Shown here piece by piece: positions 1 through 12,078 of a DNA stretch of 64,000 bases (position 1 is its first letter; every line of letters begins with the position of its first letter). A program made the translations under genes and the position numbers. Origin of the DNA: Litomosoides sigmodontis (Eukaryota; Nematoda; Chromadorea; Rhabditida; Onchocercidae); assembly GCA_963070105.1 (NCBI GenBank), contig OY718806.1:7833865-7897864 (forward strand), written 5' to 3'. The notes below the pieces were generated by a model. The model searched no databases. It had not been told where the DNA came from and saw only the letters and a list, made by a program, of their open reading frames with translations.

Positions 1-1339
1 GGTCTACGATATCTCCCACTTGAGGGAAACTAAATGTGTCGGGGCAAGAGTTTGAGGCTTATAGCAAAATGGGTTGGTTTATTAGATATTCGTGGTTCCC
101 CCTTGTCTATTAAAAGACTGTAATATTTCACGAAAGCAACGATTTCCTGTTGATTTGTCTTAATGCAAAATTGATAAAAAATAGATGAGTTAATTCGGAT
201 TTCAATTGGATGATGATCAGTGTAATTGGTGTTGTAAAAATGCTCATACCAGTGATGATTTTCAATGCATAGTAAATTTTATAAATTCTTGTGTTAATTT
301 GGCAGCTTTACTGAATCCGTTTTCATCTCCTTAGCCAAGTCATGTTGGTTAATTTCTTACTAGAGAAAGAACTCTTCAGCCTTTGTCGGTTAGATACAGG
401 TAGGATTGATCGTTTCTTGTTTATGAGCCCGGTGTCTCCTCCAGTCTTGCTACAATGCTTTCAATTTCAAACAGTTCAAAGACTTTAGAATTGAGTTTCT
501 TAGATCAGCAAATTTCCATCACTTCTCAGTTGATTTCGTTTTTTTCTTTCAGCTTTTAGCTATTACACGAATTTCCTGACTGTAGCCTTTCCCATCTTCC
601 TTTTAGTTAGACCGGTTATCCATGAAATTTCGTCTTCATAAATTCCTCTACTCCAGAGACTTTCGGAATTGTTTTTTCCATTCTGTTCTTGCTTTAGTCA
701 ACAACTGGGTAAGTTTTGTTTCTTAATTCATTATGATTGGAAAATCCAGTTGAAACTGGTTGGTGCTACCGCTTTAAAACTAAAATCTATGCACAAATTA
801 TCCACCATTTCTAAATATGCCATTGCATAAGAGGAATGTGAATAAGCCGGCTCAGGTTTTTGTTACCTCTCTCAGGTTTGATGGAAACAGATCCGGTTGC
901 TCTCCTTTTATTATAAAGGCCGATAAGGTAGCGGTTATTTTGTTCGTAAGAATTTTTGTTTAAGTGAATTTATGCAGACACAGTCGAATTAGTAGTGAAG
1001 ATTGATGGAGAGATTATTCGAGAATGTGTAGTAAAGGTGCTTAGCTTAATCACCTTATTAGCAATGAAGGAAGTCGAAGAACTGGGATTTAAAAGACCGG
1101 AAATGTCGTTAGTGGTGGAATGAGTGGAGGAGTTTTGGAGCCAGGAAATTTAGAAAATTAACGGAAATGAATTTGAAGAGCATGATAAAATGATAAATTA
1201 ATCGAGTGAGAACATTTCAACAGTACGGATTTTTATCATTTAGGTACATTTATTACGATTTTGAATTTCCGACACTATCAATGAGTTCAAAGTGTGATAT
1301 GAACGACGAACGTCCTGCGATTCTTTGTTATGGGCGACT

Positions 1340-1371
1340 AACTCTCAAAACATCTGAATGTTTTGAGAGTT
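1340..1371. repeat. Perfect 14-bp inverted repeat with 4-base loop
   Basis: Positions 1340-1353 are the exact reverse complement of 1358-1371, separated by CTGA. No coding feature explains it. It would fold as a stable hairpin in RNA or single-stranded DNA. Confidence 0.95.
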
Positions 1372-2977
1372 GTACATTTGGGTCGGGTGTTCGATTCTTG
1401 GTTCACAATCTTTCTAGTTTACTGTAATTTTCAAATTATATATTCTTTATGGTACTGCATTGTTAAGGAGAGAAAGTTCAAGAAACTACAAAATTTGTCA
1501 TTTAGTTCTTAGGGAAATTTGGAATTTTAAGGCACTGAACTTTCCCGCAAATGCCTTTCTCTTGTTTACTAAATAGTTGTCATTTTGTTCGAATTATCAT
1601 GCATACATAAGGAGATAATATTGTTTCGCAGTATTATACGATATATCCATTGCAACGTATCTTGTTTTACAGTTCCTTACACCGACTACGCAAACGTTCA
1701 AAATAATAAAATTGTCCTGACGTTTAACAAGCACACATACAAAAATTCCTCTGGATCGCCCTTGCGAGATTGGACGGAAACTTGAACAGAGCAGTTATTC
1801 CTATAAATTGTTTGTTTGAATTTTTGAAAAAGATTTTCGAAAATGAATTCAGATTTGGGAGTTTTGAAAGTGTTCCAGCATCCATGGCAAATGTTTTTTC
1901 CACTTTCTCAAAGAGCAGTTTGAAAAACTGTTGTTGTGTGCAACGTGCAATAATACACGACAAACCTTCCTACCCGTCCCTCATCCGATTATTTTACCTT
2001 CTCTGCATATCCTGAATGTTTCGTCACATAGATGTTCAAGAGTAATCAAAGTTTTGGGATGTCTTGACTGTTACAGATAACTTAAGCATCTCAGAAACCA
2101 TGCACTTCCTGCGCTTCCCTGTGCATTTAGAATACCTTGAAAAATGCGAACATTTCAGGTGCTGTAAACTCGAACGGACGTATTAGCTAGCCTCTTTTGA
2201 CATTGTTCCATCACTTCCATACCATAAGTGCATTAGATGCACTTTATTGCGCTTTTTAAACATTGTTAAACTTCAAGAATTTCAATGTCATAAAGCTACC
2301 TTACACTTCGGAATCCGGTTTCCTAATACCACTATGCTCATATTAACTTATTTATTATGCCTAAACAGTACGCATACAAATAGTATGCCAAAATAATTCC
2401 CAGCATTACTTGACACCAATAATTCAGTGTGGTAACTCCTGATGGTACCATCGCCATTAGCTGATCTATGCTGGAAAATTAAATTTCGAAGAGCAAATAA
2501 GTGACAGTGAAGTAATATTAGAGTATCACTTCACTGCTACTTCTTTGCTATGAGAGCCGTTTTTTGTCATTATCGGCGCGCAGTGATAACTGATACCTTA
2601 CCTTAAGCAGTTGATGGCATCTTTTCGTGGTACACAGCTAAATCAACCTCTCCTCCGCTGCCCTCCTCCGTTGTCCACTCCACCTGCATTTGCTTACATC
2701 TATGAATCAGAAATTTCCAATCTTTTTTTTGCAAATGAAGAAGTTGGAAATAAATTATGCAGAAGGTGTTGTTGTTAACGGTGTGAACCAATAGCTACAT
2801 GCACTGATCCGATCAAAACCTGAAGTTTCATCATCGATGGAAAAAGTGAAGAAAACAGAGAGGAAGAGTGTCTGCCAGAATTGCTGGAAAGAGTTGCGAC
2901 AATTTGAGGACAGACGAACAAAAATTTTCGCTGTTATTCATGTTGTTGTTGCTGGTGGTGGCGGTGGCGGTGATGGA

Positions 2978-3050
2978 AATGGTATCGGTATTAGTATTAG
3001 TATTGGTATTGGTATTGGTAATGGTATTGGTGTTAGTACTGGTATTGCCA
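2978..3050 (+). repeat. Degenerate (GGTATT)n hexamer repeat
   Basis: About twelve 6-base units of GGTATT and the variants AGTATT, GGTAAT and GGTGTT follow a Gly-codon-rich stretch. Overlapping reading frames give Gly/Ile- or Val/Leu-rich low-complexity peptides, which I treat as repeat translation rather than genes. Confidence 0.9.
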
Positions 3051-4131
3051 TCGACGTCTACTTACACCATTCATACGTTAAGTGACTAAACGGCAACGAC
3101 ACATCGAATATTTTTTTTTTGCATAAAATCGTACAATTTTTCTTCATTCGAAATATGATATTAATTGTCTTCCTTTTAATTAATAATGCCATACACTACT
3201 CTGACCACACATTTTTGTTTTCATTTTCTTCCAGCAAAACGCCTAATAAATTGAAAATCAATTGAACCGATCGATTTCTGAAAGAGTACATCGAGTATGA
3301 TAAAACTTTTCCAGTTATTTCTTTTCAATATCGACAAAAGATTTCATTTTTGCTCAAGGACCGTCCTTCTTAAAATTCTTTCTCCAATCCCTCTTACTTT
3401 ATTCACCATCTAAATATCATCCTACCCTTCTGGCAATCATTTAATTTTTCCTGTATCGATGCTTACACTCAAAAATAATAATATAATAGAAAGATGACTC
3501 AACACACACACACACACACTACCTTTCTCTACATGAAAAAATTTTCCACTATTGCAATAGCTTCATTTTTTTCGTATAAATTGTACAGAATTTTAAAAAC
3601 TCAAGTTGCAATGAAATTTTGCTACAATAGTGCAAATGATTCTCTTTGTCATTAGTTACGTTAATGAAATTAAAGTTCAAGTGAATTAATAAGAAATATA
3701 TCAGGATACGAACATACGTTTGGAACACATGTAAACTGCTACGGAAAGAGTAGCAAAAAATTTCAATTGGATGAAGTTAAAAGTAGGAAGAAGTCGGTTA
3801 GCTGGGCAAGTGCAATTCTATCGCCATCAGGAAAAATGCACTGAGGCACAATCAAATAAAAATGCTTGCTAGTAAGGCTGGATGGTAGTTGCGGTATTGA
3901 ACTTTTATGTCAGATTGCACAATTCACGAAGAGCACCGTCAATGAAATATTTTCACATAAATTGAATGCAACTTTTGTTTTTAGTTAAAAATGAAAAACA
4001 TTTGTTCCAACAGATTATCTCAAGTTGTACGGTTTGTCCGATTTAAGAAATTATTTAAATGCTCAAGCAATCGACGAGAATTTCTTGCAAAGAGATGTGG
4101 TCAAATTAAAAAACTTTTGTTTTCTAATAGA

Positions 4132-4987
4132 ATGATGCAACTGCTACTTCAACGACATGCGATTTGCGTAACGATGTTTGTATGTCCAATGCTAATACAA
4201 TGCGAAATTAGCGATGAGTATAAAGAGACATCGAATAGACGACTTACCGATCAGATTGCTGAGAAAGCCAAGCAAACTGTTGTCGACATCGGTGAAGTGA
4301 TGAAATCTCAGCAATCTGTCTTGGAATGTGACGGCAAAAAGTTTGTTCAATTCTCTTTCCTACTCCACTTCTCTTTTTTTCAGTTAAAATTTACTATACC
4401 AAGACTGATTGCTATGTCGTCGATATTACTTTTTAAATGATCGATGCCAGTTACATATTTTCTTCCATATTTTTAAACATTAGAGATCTTGAAAACTCCG
4501 GCAAATCCTATTTATTCCACAGTCACACGAATGGATATTTGCTTAGACTAGGAGTACAAGAAAAAAAATTTACATTATTTAAATGATCAACTAAATTAGT
4601 AAGCAACGTCAGTAATTATGATTAGCAAAAATTTTTGAAGGAAGTTTTCATTTCAAGCTAGCTTTCCTGATAGCACTGCTCACCTTCAGCTAATGCCAGA
4701 ATTGTTGAATTTATAGATGCCCGAACAACAATATTTTCGTATTTTATCAATGCTGTGAAAGTGTTCCCAAGGAATGTTGCTGGCATATTCGATATTGGCT
4801 GACGTAAGTACTCTAATTTCTCCATTACGAATATTTGAAAGTCTCAGATTCCTTCCACTTTTGAACTGTAACAATTTCCTCTTCACTGTAGAATGAATTC
4901 ACTTCTAGCATTGTATTGATGCTAATACTGCTGAAGATGCTTTGGTCCGGTTTGATATGGTGCATAAAGAGATCGTGTGGCGACTGA
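4132..4987 (+). CDS. Small Cys-rich type I single-pass membrane protein (124 aa)
   Basis: Not a family I can name. Exons 4132-4340, 4717-4803 and 4909-4987 join in phase (2, 2) into 124 residues. Residues 1-24 look like a signal peptide ending LIQC. A polar stretch rich in Lys, Glu and Gln follows. Next is a compact cysteine module with a Cys, a Cys and then two CC pairs (ECDGKKC, YQCC, KECCW), at about residues 67-92. A hydrophobic membrane helix of about 20 residues begins at WLTIVLML, and the short basic tail ends IKRSCGD. The order signal peptide, CC/CC module, Trp, membrane helix recalls Shisa/VOPP1-like architecture, but homology is not claimed. TTTTCTAATAG just before the start resembles a trans-splice acceptor, so I chose this ATG over an in-frame one at 3991, which would bury the signal peptide. 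Frames with other phasing hit stops. Confidence 0.7.
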
Positions 4988-6481
4988 AGAAAAGCTAACG
5001 TGAAAAGATGATCTTGTTACCTTTACCTGTTAACATCTGGTAATTTGAAAAAATTAATATCTTGTCACTTACAAAAATAACTACTTAATTACTCGCCCGA
5101 AATACAGTATTATGTTAATGTTAACTTATCTGATGCTAACTTTTGCAATGCCTTCCACAAATGATATTTTCAAAAAACCAATAAATTGATATTTATCATT
5201 TTATTGAAAATGTTTTGAAGTTTAATGAAAATCAAATTATTATGTACAACAAATCGTGTCCGCTTCCACCATTTGTTGATAAGAGCAGTTGCTGATAGGA
5301 ACTACCTTAATAACGTTGTATTCCATCGGTAGCACAGTTAGTTATAGTACTTTTTAATAGTGTGAATTTTTCGTTGCTGCCATAATTAGAATTTTGCGAG
5401 GCAATTGCATTTCCGAGAAATTTTTTTGATAGAAATATTACAGTACAATAATCGATTGATAAAACTATTTCTTTTGCCACACAAAATTTCATTGAAAATT
5501 TGAAATGTACAGAAAATTTTGAATGAAAAATTTCAGCTATCTAGGAAGTGTATATTCGTGTGGAGAAAGAAAGCTAACAATAATGAATTTATGCATTGAA
5601 TAGAATTTCATACGATAAAGTGACCACTGCTAGCTTTCATTCACAAACAAAAGCTTCGACAACCTCTGATTAACAAACAGTGATAGCGAAATACTTCAAC
5701 GTAAAAAGAAAATTGTACTTTAAAGCAGTAACAAGCAGCATACGGTTCATGCCCAGAATGAAGCTTAATATTTATTCATTTAAAGCAATGATGACCGATG
5801 GGCTTCGCTGCTGCTCATTGGGTTCAATACTCGATGTAATGTTGTTTCAGGAGAAACACATACTAATGCAAAGAGAAAAAATGGGAAAAAATATTTAGAA
5901 GTAAATGAAAATTTAAGAAACGTGCATATATTCATTTTTATTGCAGTCGTAAATGAAAACGTTATGTTTACGTTCCTAATTGTGATAAATTTGCAAGAGG
6001 AACTGGAAATACGAGAAATGCCGGGGGGGATGTATAGGACGAAGACGGGTGCTATTCAGCGATGCATTTTATTTTTAATTGGAATTTATCGATACGTATC
6101 AAATTTTGCATTAACAAATTTTGATAATTTCACACTGTTTTTATCGTCTATCATGATAATTCTTTCTTCCCGTCATTTTTTAAATTGCATCACGATAAGT
6201 TCACATTACCATACGTGACAGCGCGACTCATTTTGTACACGACAATATTATAATAATACGTGACAATGCTTATTCAGATCATAAAATTAATTTTTCAAAA
6301 AATCTTTGACATTATTAAAGTAGGCAAAACTATTGTTAGGAGGTTATCTATCATCAACACAATTGAAAAAATCCCTAGTGGGACCGGTACCGGTACCTTT
6401 TCTCCACCATTCATTCATTTACGAACAGACATCTCAACTTTGTGTATAGCCCTCTTGCAGTTTCTTGATTACAAAAAATGA

Positions 6482-6805
6482 AATGAACCAGACAGAATCG
6501 CTTCACAACAGCTGACCAACACCAGCAGAACCCAATGTGACAGTGTTGGGGTAGAAGAGATAATTACCACCAACAGACCCTCGAAACACATCATACTACT
6601 TGTAGTAAACTCGAGTGCTGCCAGACTAATTTCAACACGAAAGCACTCGGAATTAGTTGATTGGAAAACTATAAATGTGCAGTTCGAGCTGATGCACCTG
6701 ATTGACAATACCAAGCAGTCATGGACTACAGCATACAAACTTATTTGGAGTGCATCCTTCACCACACTGCTGCAAAGAGCACAAGCATATGAAAATTACT
6801 GCTGA
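6482..6805 (+). other. Unassigned 107-codon open frame, possible gene or element remnant
   Basis: The frame is open between TGA at 6479 and TGA at 6803 and has no ATG near its start. The predicted peptide has ordinary protein composition, including an amphipathic stretch around LVDWKTINVQFELMHLIDN and a Trp/Tyr-containing end. The composition differs from neighbouring low-complexity frames. It could be one exon of an unrecognised gene or a retroelement gag-like remnant; nothing in the flanks decides. Confidence 0.15.
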
Positions 6806-7660
6806 GTTGATATTTGATACTTTCGCAAGCAATTAAATTTTCAACCAAAAAACCAATCAATGGTCCGCATGTTGAATTTTTCATAAAACTTTGAACAAAT
6901 ATACAATGCTAGGTAGAGTGAGGCAACATCATCAGTAGTTTCAAATACATTTGCACAACAAAGCAATAAGATTGATGTCAGAATAGTGTTAATCAGAAAT
7001 TGTCAGTCCCGAAAAAGCGAGAAAGGTACATGACATCATGCCCACAGTTAGATTGCACATTTTTCCCTCAAATTCTGAATTCAGAATTTTAGTTTTTAAT
7101 AATTCAAGTATACCTTGGACAGTATATCTCATGCCCCACTTCATTCATCGTTGGATAAATATGAATCACAGGTGCTCACATCCACGACACTACATGATTC
7201 AATGCTATCGACTTTTTTTGTATCCATCACCTTCCGTCAATCGCATCACCTATATTAATTTTCTACATTCAAGCAACTTCATGCATATTCCACGTATAAA
7301 TGCCAAGACAGTATAGTCTACTTGTTCAAAATATTTTACAATGAAAACGCTGGTACAAACTACATATCTTGCCACAATTAGGAGTAGCTTGAAAGACATG
7401 TCTCTTGAATTTGGAACCTTGATTTTAAATGAAGAATATGCAGTCAAAGTGTGAACATATCATACACTTTTCTCATAAGTATTGATCTCAACCGTTGATC
7501 GCCGTTTTCCGAGTATCAATTTGCGTGAATCATACCGTGCAAAACAAAAAAATTACAGTTTACTTGGAATGAACAGCACTAATTACATTTCAGTCACAAA
7601 TCGGAGGTATAACATGTTCTTGAACAGGCAAAAAATAGCAGCTTAATAAACGATCACTTA

Positions 7661-7720
7661 CAACCGTCGCAATCCCAAGGCAAAAATTATTGAATTTTCC
7701 CCTTGGGATTGAGATAGTTG
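7661..7720. ncRNA. Candidate miRNA-type hairpin
   Basis: Arms 7661-7680 and 7701-7720 pair along about 20 bases. There is an exact 11-bp core (CAATCCCAAGG with CCTTGGGATTG), matched outer ends (CAAC with GTTG), and partial A/T pairing continuing towards a small terminal loop. Total length of about 60 bases and a single bulged outer region fit a metazoan pre-miRNA. The strand cannot be decided. It lies about 165 bases past the GPKOW stop codon on that gene's strand, so it could also be in the GPKOW 3' UTR. Confidence 0.35.
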
Positions 7721-7885
7721 TAATACCATAAACAAATGTTCTCTTTAACTTCACAATTTCTACATAAATTTCTAGGAGACTGATCGACCCCTTTTAGCAC
7801 TTCCCACAACAGATATAATTATACAGATTTTAATGATAAAAAATCAATTAATGAAACGAAAACTTATTCACCCTAAAATTCGAAC

Positions 7886-10816
7886 TTATTCGTCAAAAGA
7901 ACCAAGATATTCGCAAATATCATCAAAACACATAGTAACAATTTCATCAGTAGTTATCAACCTAGCAAAAACTATGTGCTTTTTCTTATCCCTTGCTTCT
8001 AACACCGCAATATTTCCGCGAAGTGGACCCTTTACAACCATCAACCTTGTGCCCTTCTCCTTTGGTATGACTGTTTCCAGCCAATGTTCATTAATTTCTA
8101 AAAACACGGAAACATTTAGATTCAAGATAAAATAAAAAAACGAAATTTAAAAGTCTTAAAAGCACCCGTAAAAGGACAACTTACGGAAATAAATATTTCC
8201 AGAAGAGTCTTCCACAGTGCAGTTTTCATGATCGGCTGCATCCAGAATCCGAACTTTCTCATTATAGAGCTTTCCATTCTGAAAATATAGAGTACGTATA
8301 AGTGTCAAAAATGTTAAGACAAATCAACTAATTATATTCCACTAAATCTCTACTCCAGTGGTAACTCAGCTAATTAGAAGTGGGGAAAAGCAGTGGTTCC
8401 GAAATATTTAAAGAAACTTTCAACACAAAAAATATAATAACCCTGAATCTCTTATCGATGAACCGCACTTTTAGCTCTGGTAGTGCCCACATCTCCTTTC
8501 TATCCGGTGGTTTGGCAGCAATTTTTGATTTCGACTTCTCATAATCCCGTTCCCGTGACTTCTTCACTTCGCTATTCGTCAGTTCGATTCCACCATTTGA
8601 ATGCTTGTTATGAGAGTCCTCTGCTGCAAACCATATCACATAACTGCTTTGCAATTTCAAAAATAAAAGAGACACATGCATGTCCTATAGTAAATAAAAC
8701 TTTAGGAAAAAGAAACACTTTGAATTTGCTTTGTCAGTATACTGATAAGCAGAATTTACTGATATTCAAGTAAAACTTCATACAATTCCTAATTTCAGTG
8801 ATATTATGACTAAAGAGAGAAAGGTAACATTCAAATATCATACGGTTGGCAAGATACACGCTTCCACATTCCACAATATCGTTGACAAAATTTTCCAATG
8901 AACAAACCAGTTTTTTGGGGCACAGTACTGATCTAATTACGGAAACAATAACAAAAAGTCAAACTTTCCACCTTATGTTCCACGTCTCTCGTGAAAAGAT
9001 GCGGGATAAGACAGAAAGTTTCACGAAACTCTTTGATTTACTTTCAATTTCAGGATATATAAAAATTTAAATCGAAATAGCTACCTCTGTCTTTATCCTT
9101 TTGTTTGTACTCCTCATCAGTTACCACAGTCACAGCATAATGGCTAACACGAACGTTGTTACCATTTAAGGCCAACCGAACAATAACACTTGCATTATCT
9201 TCATCGAAGCTCTCTATTCTTCCATATAAATTCCTAAAACAACTTCCATAAACCATTTACAAAAGAGAAACGAAAGCGGAATACAAATATTATAAAACAA
9301 AAATTTTACTGTATGCACAACAAAATTGAATCAGATCTTATAATCCAAAGTAATCTTTAATACTTTCCATTTCCTGAATATTACAGAAAAAAGGAGCAGG
9401 AGATAGTCGCAGTATGACATTTAAGATAATGTTGTTTATTAAATTCAATATAACATTGTGGTTTCTTTCAAGAGACATACAGCCAATATTTCTAACATGC
9501 TATGATTACCTATATATTCCTCCTGTGATCTTTACAGGAGAAGCTCTCGTTAAACTATTCAGTTTTTCTGCATCTGAATTCATGCTATTGACAGCCGATT
9601 TTGACATAACAACGGCACCTAATCCAAGTCCTTTCGGCCTTCTAGATGAGATTCGCAGAGGCACTACCCTGAAAATTAGATATGTAATCCAACACACAAC
9701 AATAAAGCATGTTAACGGTACGAAATAATATCTTCTTGCCAACCACAACCTCAATCTTTGAAAACCACTGATTTGTTAAAATAAACTCTATACGGAAAAC
9801 ATCAAGACAAAGTTACACAAAACTATGCATGGTCCATATTTTAGTTCGCGAACAACATAGTTCATGAACACACATATAAACATACCTCTTATTTGTTTTA
9901 CCAATTCCTTCACCTTCTTGCCAACCACAACCTCGCAGTAATGCAAGACCGAATACCTCTATTGGTACTGAATCATAATTAGCATCCACATTATCGAGAG
10001 ATTCATTGACATGACCGTAAGTTTCATTCGTGTTCTGAAGCGACAACATTATTATGAGAGTTTTATATGGAGTAATCTTCACTACGGAGATTTGGAACGT
10101 GAATAAGCAGAAAGCAAATTGCCTCCTGAGTGGATGACGAAGCAGCCTCGGTAAGTAGGTCTAGCCTCGCTAGCTCTTCCTCGTTTAGTTTACCCTCGCT
10201 CTTCATCTGTAATAGACGTTCGATTCTCCAATCTTTTCCTGTTACCATTGGTATTACTAAGTTGCTTTTCGACTTATGTATCTCTCCTGGTCTGAAATGA
10301 AGACTTTCTGAGGAGATACACACGAATACAGTAAGCTACTATTATTTCAACTCCGGAAATCTTAAAATCAAAAGCATCTTTCGATTATTTATTTCTACAC
10401 CAACTTGCACGCTAACCATATACCGATAAAGTCAAGCAGTTTTGAAAGGTGAAACTAACGAGGGTGACAACATCCGTCCCCAATCAGTAAAATATAGTAT
10501 AATTACCATTACAATAAGTTTACAACAACAAAATTTTTGGCTTGCGCCAAAAACAACTGAAATGATAATTAACATACTCAACTATCCGGCCGTTTTTTAT
10601 AACTGTAAGTCGTTGACGTTTACTTTCATTCACCGTACCTTCTTCCTCATCACTTCCATTATTTTCAGTTTGCAGTACGTTACTGTTCGATACCGATGCC
10701 ACATTCCTTTTCAGAGTAGATATCGTAAATTTAACATCAGGTGATTTTTGACATGCCAAATATTCAGAAGCGTTTGACATGCCAGATAAGCCGGAACATT
10801 CAGATGTGGATGTCAT
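7886..10816 (-). CDS. GPKOW: GPKOW/T54/Spp2-type G-patch and KOW spliceosomal protein (450 aa)
   Basis: Spliceosome factor that recruits and activates the helicase DHX16/Prp2 and binds RNA in the nucleus (family knowledge). Eight exons on the minus strand: 10816-10578, 10291-10123, 10034-9886, 9668-9510, 9233-9085, 8623-8442, 8278-8185 and 8097-7886. They sum exactly to 451 codons (human about 476 aa). A serine-rich N-terminus leads to the G-patch at about residues 160-205, with VFGLALLRGCGWQEGEGIG and RRPKGLGLGA. The first KOW unit begins about residue 230 (NLYGRIESF). A charged linker carries ELKVRFIDK, and the C-terminal KOW unit has VVKGPLRGNIAVLEARD. Exon 2 seems to end at a GC donor (GAG|GCAATT); a GT donor 24 bases further on keeps the same phase. 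The ATG follows TACTGTTTTAG, a plausible trans-splice site. Confidence 0.93.
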
Positions 10817-12078
10817 TATGAACACTAAAACAGTAATTATTAGCTTCAAAAAGACGAGAAATGATAATTTTCCGATCAAATAAAACGAAGTGAGGAATGA
10901 CTTTCGAAACTTCGACAGTTTAGGAAACGATAAGTGCTAAACCAAATATATAGATGAATTCCCAAATCACTGTAACTCTCGTGACACTCAAAAGACGGTA
11001 TGTTTCCATCGCAGAACCCGACAAGAGATAAACCACACTTGTCAGACGACGCAACCGATGCACGACAATAATAGCGCTCTAATACTCTGGTGCAGAGACG
11101 GTATGAAAACTTGTACGTGCCACACACATATGTGATTAAGGTTTGCGAAATATTGACGTTTGCTTTAGATGAGCGGGAGTCTAACCGCCTTGTATATGTT
11201 GCACGCGTTGTGGGAGAGAGGAGCGTTACGAAATGTCCCTTTGTGTTATAGTCCTCTAGCCTAACGGAGTGGTCAGAGAAAAATCAGCAAATACAGATCG
11301 AAGATCAGAAGTCAATGTCGCAGCTTATCACGCACACACACACACACACGCACACACATTATAGGCTTAGTTGTGGGCGTTATGGGTGATGTTTCTTTGA
11401 GGAACTTCGCAACAGAGAACTGAGACGGGATTGAAATATTCGGTCCAGCTTTAAGTCTTCTGGATAACTTCGATGGAACTTTTCCAGGAAGCAAGTTAAG
11501 TGACCTGAATCGATTTGGTTCATAGTAGACCGCTTGGTGTTTTGCGGATGATAAATTGTAGTTTCAGTGCGAAAATTTGTTCTCGATAGGATTGGTTGTG
11601 CTGTTTTATGTGATTGTCAGATTTAATTTCGGGTCTTCAGTTCTTATGTACATAAAGTCTTCAATTCTTTTATATGGGGAGAAGCATGATGTTGTAAGTA
11701 GCTGTTGTTTAGCATATTTTCGAAGTATTTTTGCCTGAATTTTAATGTAAACTAACAATGAAGGAAAAAATCGAATGATTTTTTTATTTGACATCATTCC
11801 TTTTTAGAGGTAACTTAGAAACTCATGTTTCGGATTAATCCTTTTAATTCATTCGTAGCTGATCAAAATGTATCCCATTAAATTGGACTTTTTCAAATAA
11901 CTGAATAATATACTCAAGTAAGATTACTTCATAAAATAGCAGTTACTTTCATATTTTTATGATATCGTAAGAAATTTTTATTTCCTTTGCAATAATTTAC
12001 CATTTTGTATGGAGATATTTGAACAATTTTTCAGCGATCTGAATCGCATAAAGAGTAGGTTCTAAAAGAATCTGCAAC
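10817..12078. promoter_or_regulatory. Divergent intergenic region between GPKOW and eIF1A
   Basis: The two genes are transcribed away from each other, so both promoters probably lie in this 1.26 kb. A (CA)n tract runs about 11332-11358. CAATTTTTCAG ending at 12034 is a good trans-splice acceptor about 45 bases upstream of the eIF1A start. No coding exon is evident. Confidence 0.5.

Larger units (their letters stand above)
1..4131. other. Mostly non-coding flank with weak exon-like segments
   Basis: No gene could be assigned here. Three short open stretches on the plus strand read like protein: about 349-495, about 820-960, and about 971-1122 (beginning with TVELVVKIDGEI and ending at a TGA). 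They are in different frames, and the splice sites I tried do not join them cleanly. They could be exons of a gene entering from the left, remnants of a mobile element, or chance. The stretch also holds a perfect hairpin at 1340-1371, a hexamer repeat at 2978-3050 and a short CA run near 3507. Confidence 0.4.
4988..7885. other. Intergenic stretch between the small membrane protein and GPKOW
   Basis: No confident gene. An unassigned open frame lies at 6482-6805 and a miRNA-like hairpin at 7661-7720. A GC-rich self-complementary patch (ACCGGTACCGGT, 6383-6394, overlapping GGTACCGGTACC, 6386-6397) stands out against the AT-rich background. The remaining short open frames look random. Confidence 0.5.

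Noticed and set aside
1330..1400. Possible tRNA because of GTTCGATTC near 1385
   Set aside because: No acceptor stem, anticodon arm or D-arm can be drawn; the obvious pairing is the 14-bp hairpin.
2837..3089. Gly/Ile- and Val/Leu-rich ORFs of 73-82 residues
   Set aside because: They arise from the GGTATT hexamer repeat.
4690..4790. A frame reading VEFIDARTTIFSYFINAV before the GTAAGT donor
   Set aside because: It stops just before the donor, whereas another frame of the same exon joins both neighbours in phase and gives the CC/CC module and a membrane helix.
9414..9728. 104-residue plus-strand ORF
   Set aside because: Antisense shadow of the GPKOW G-patch exon.
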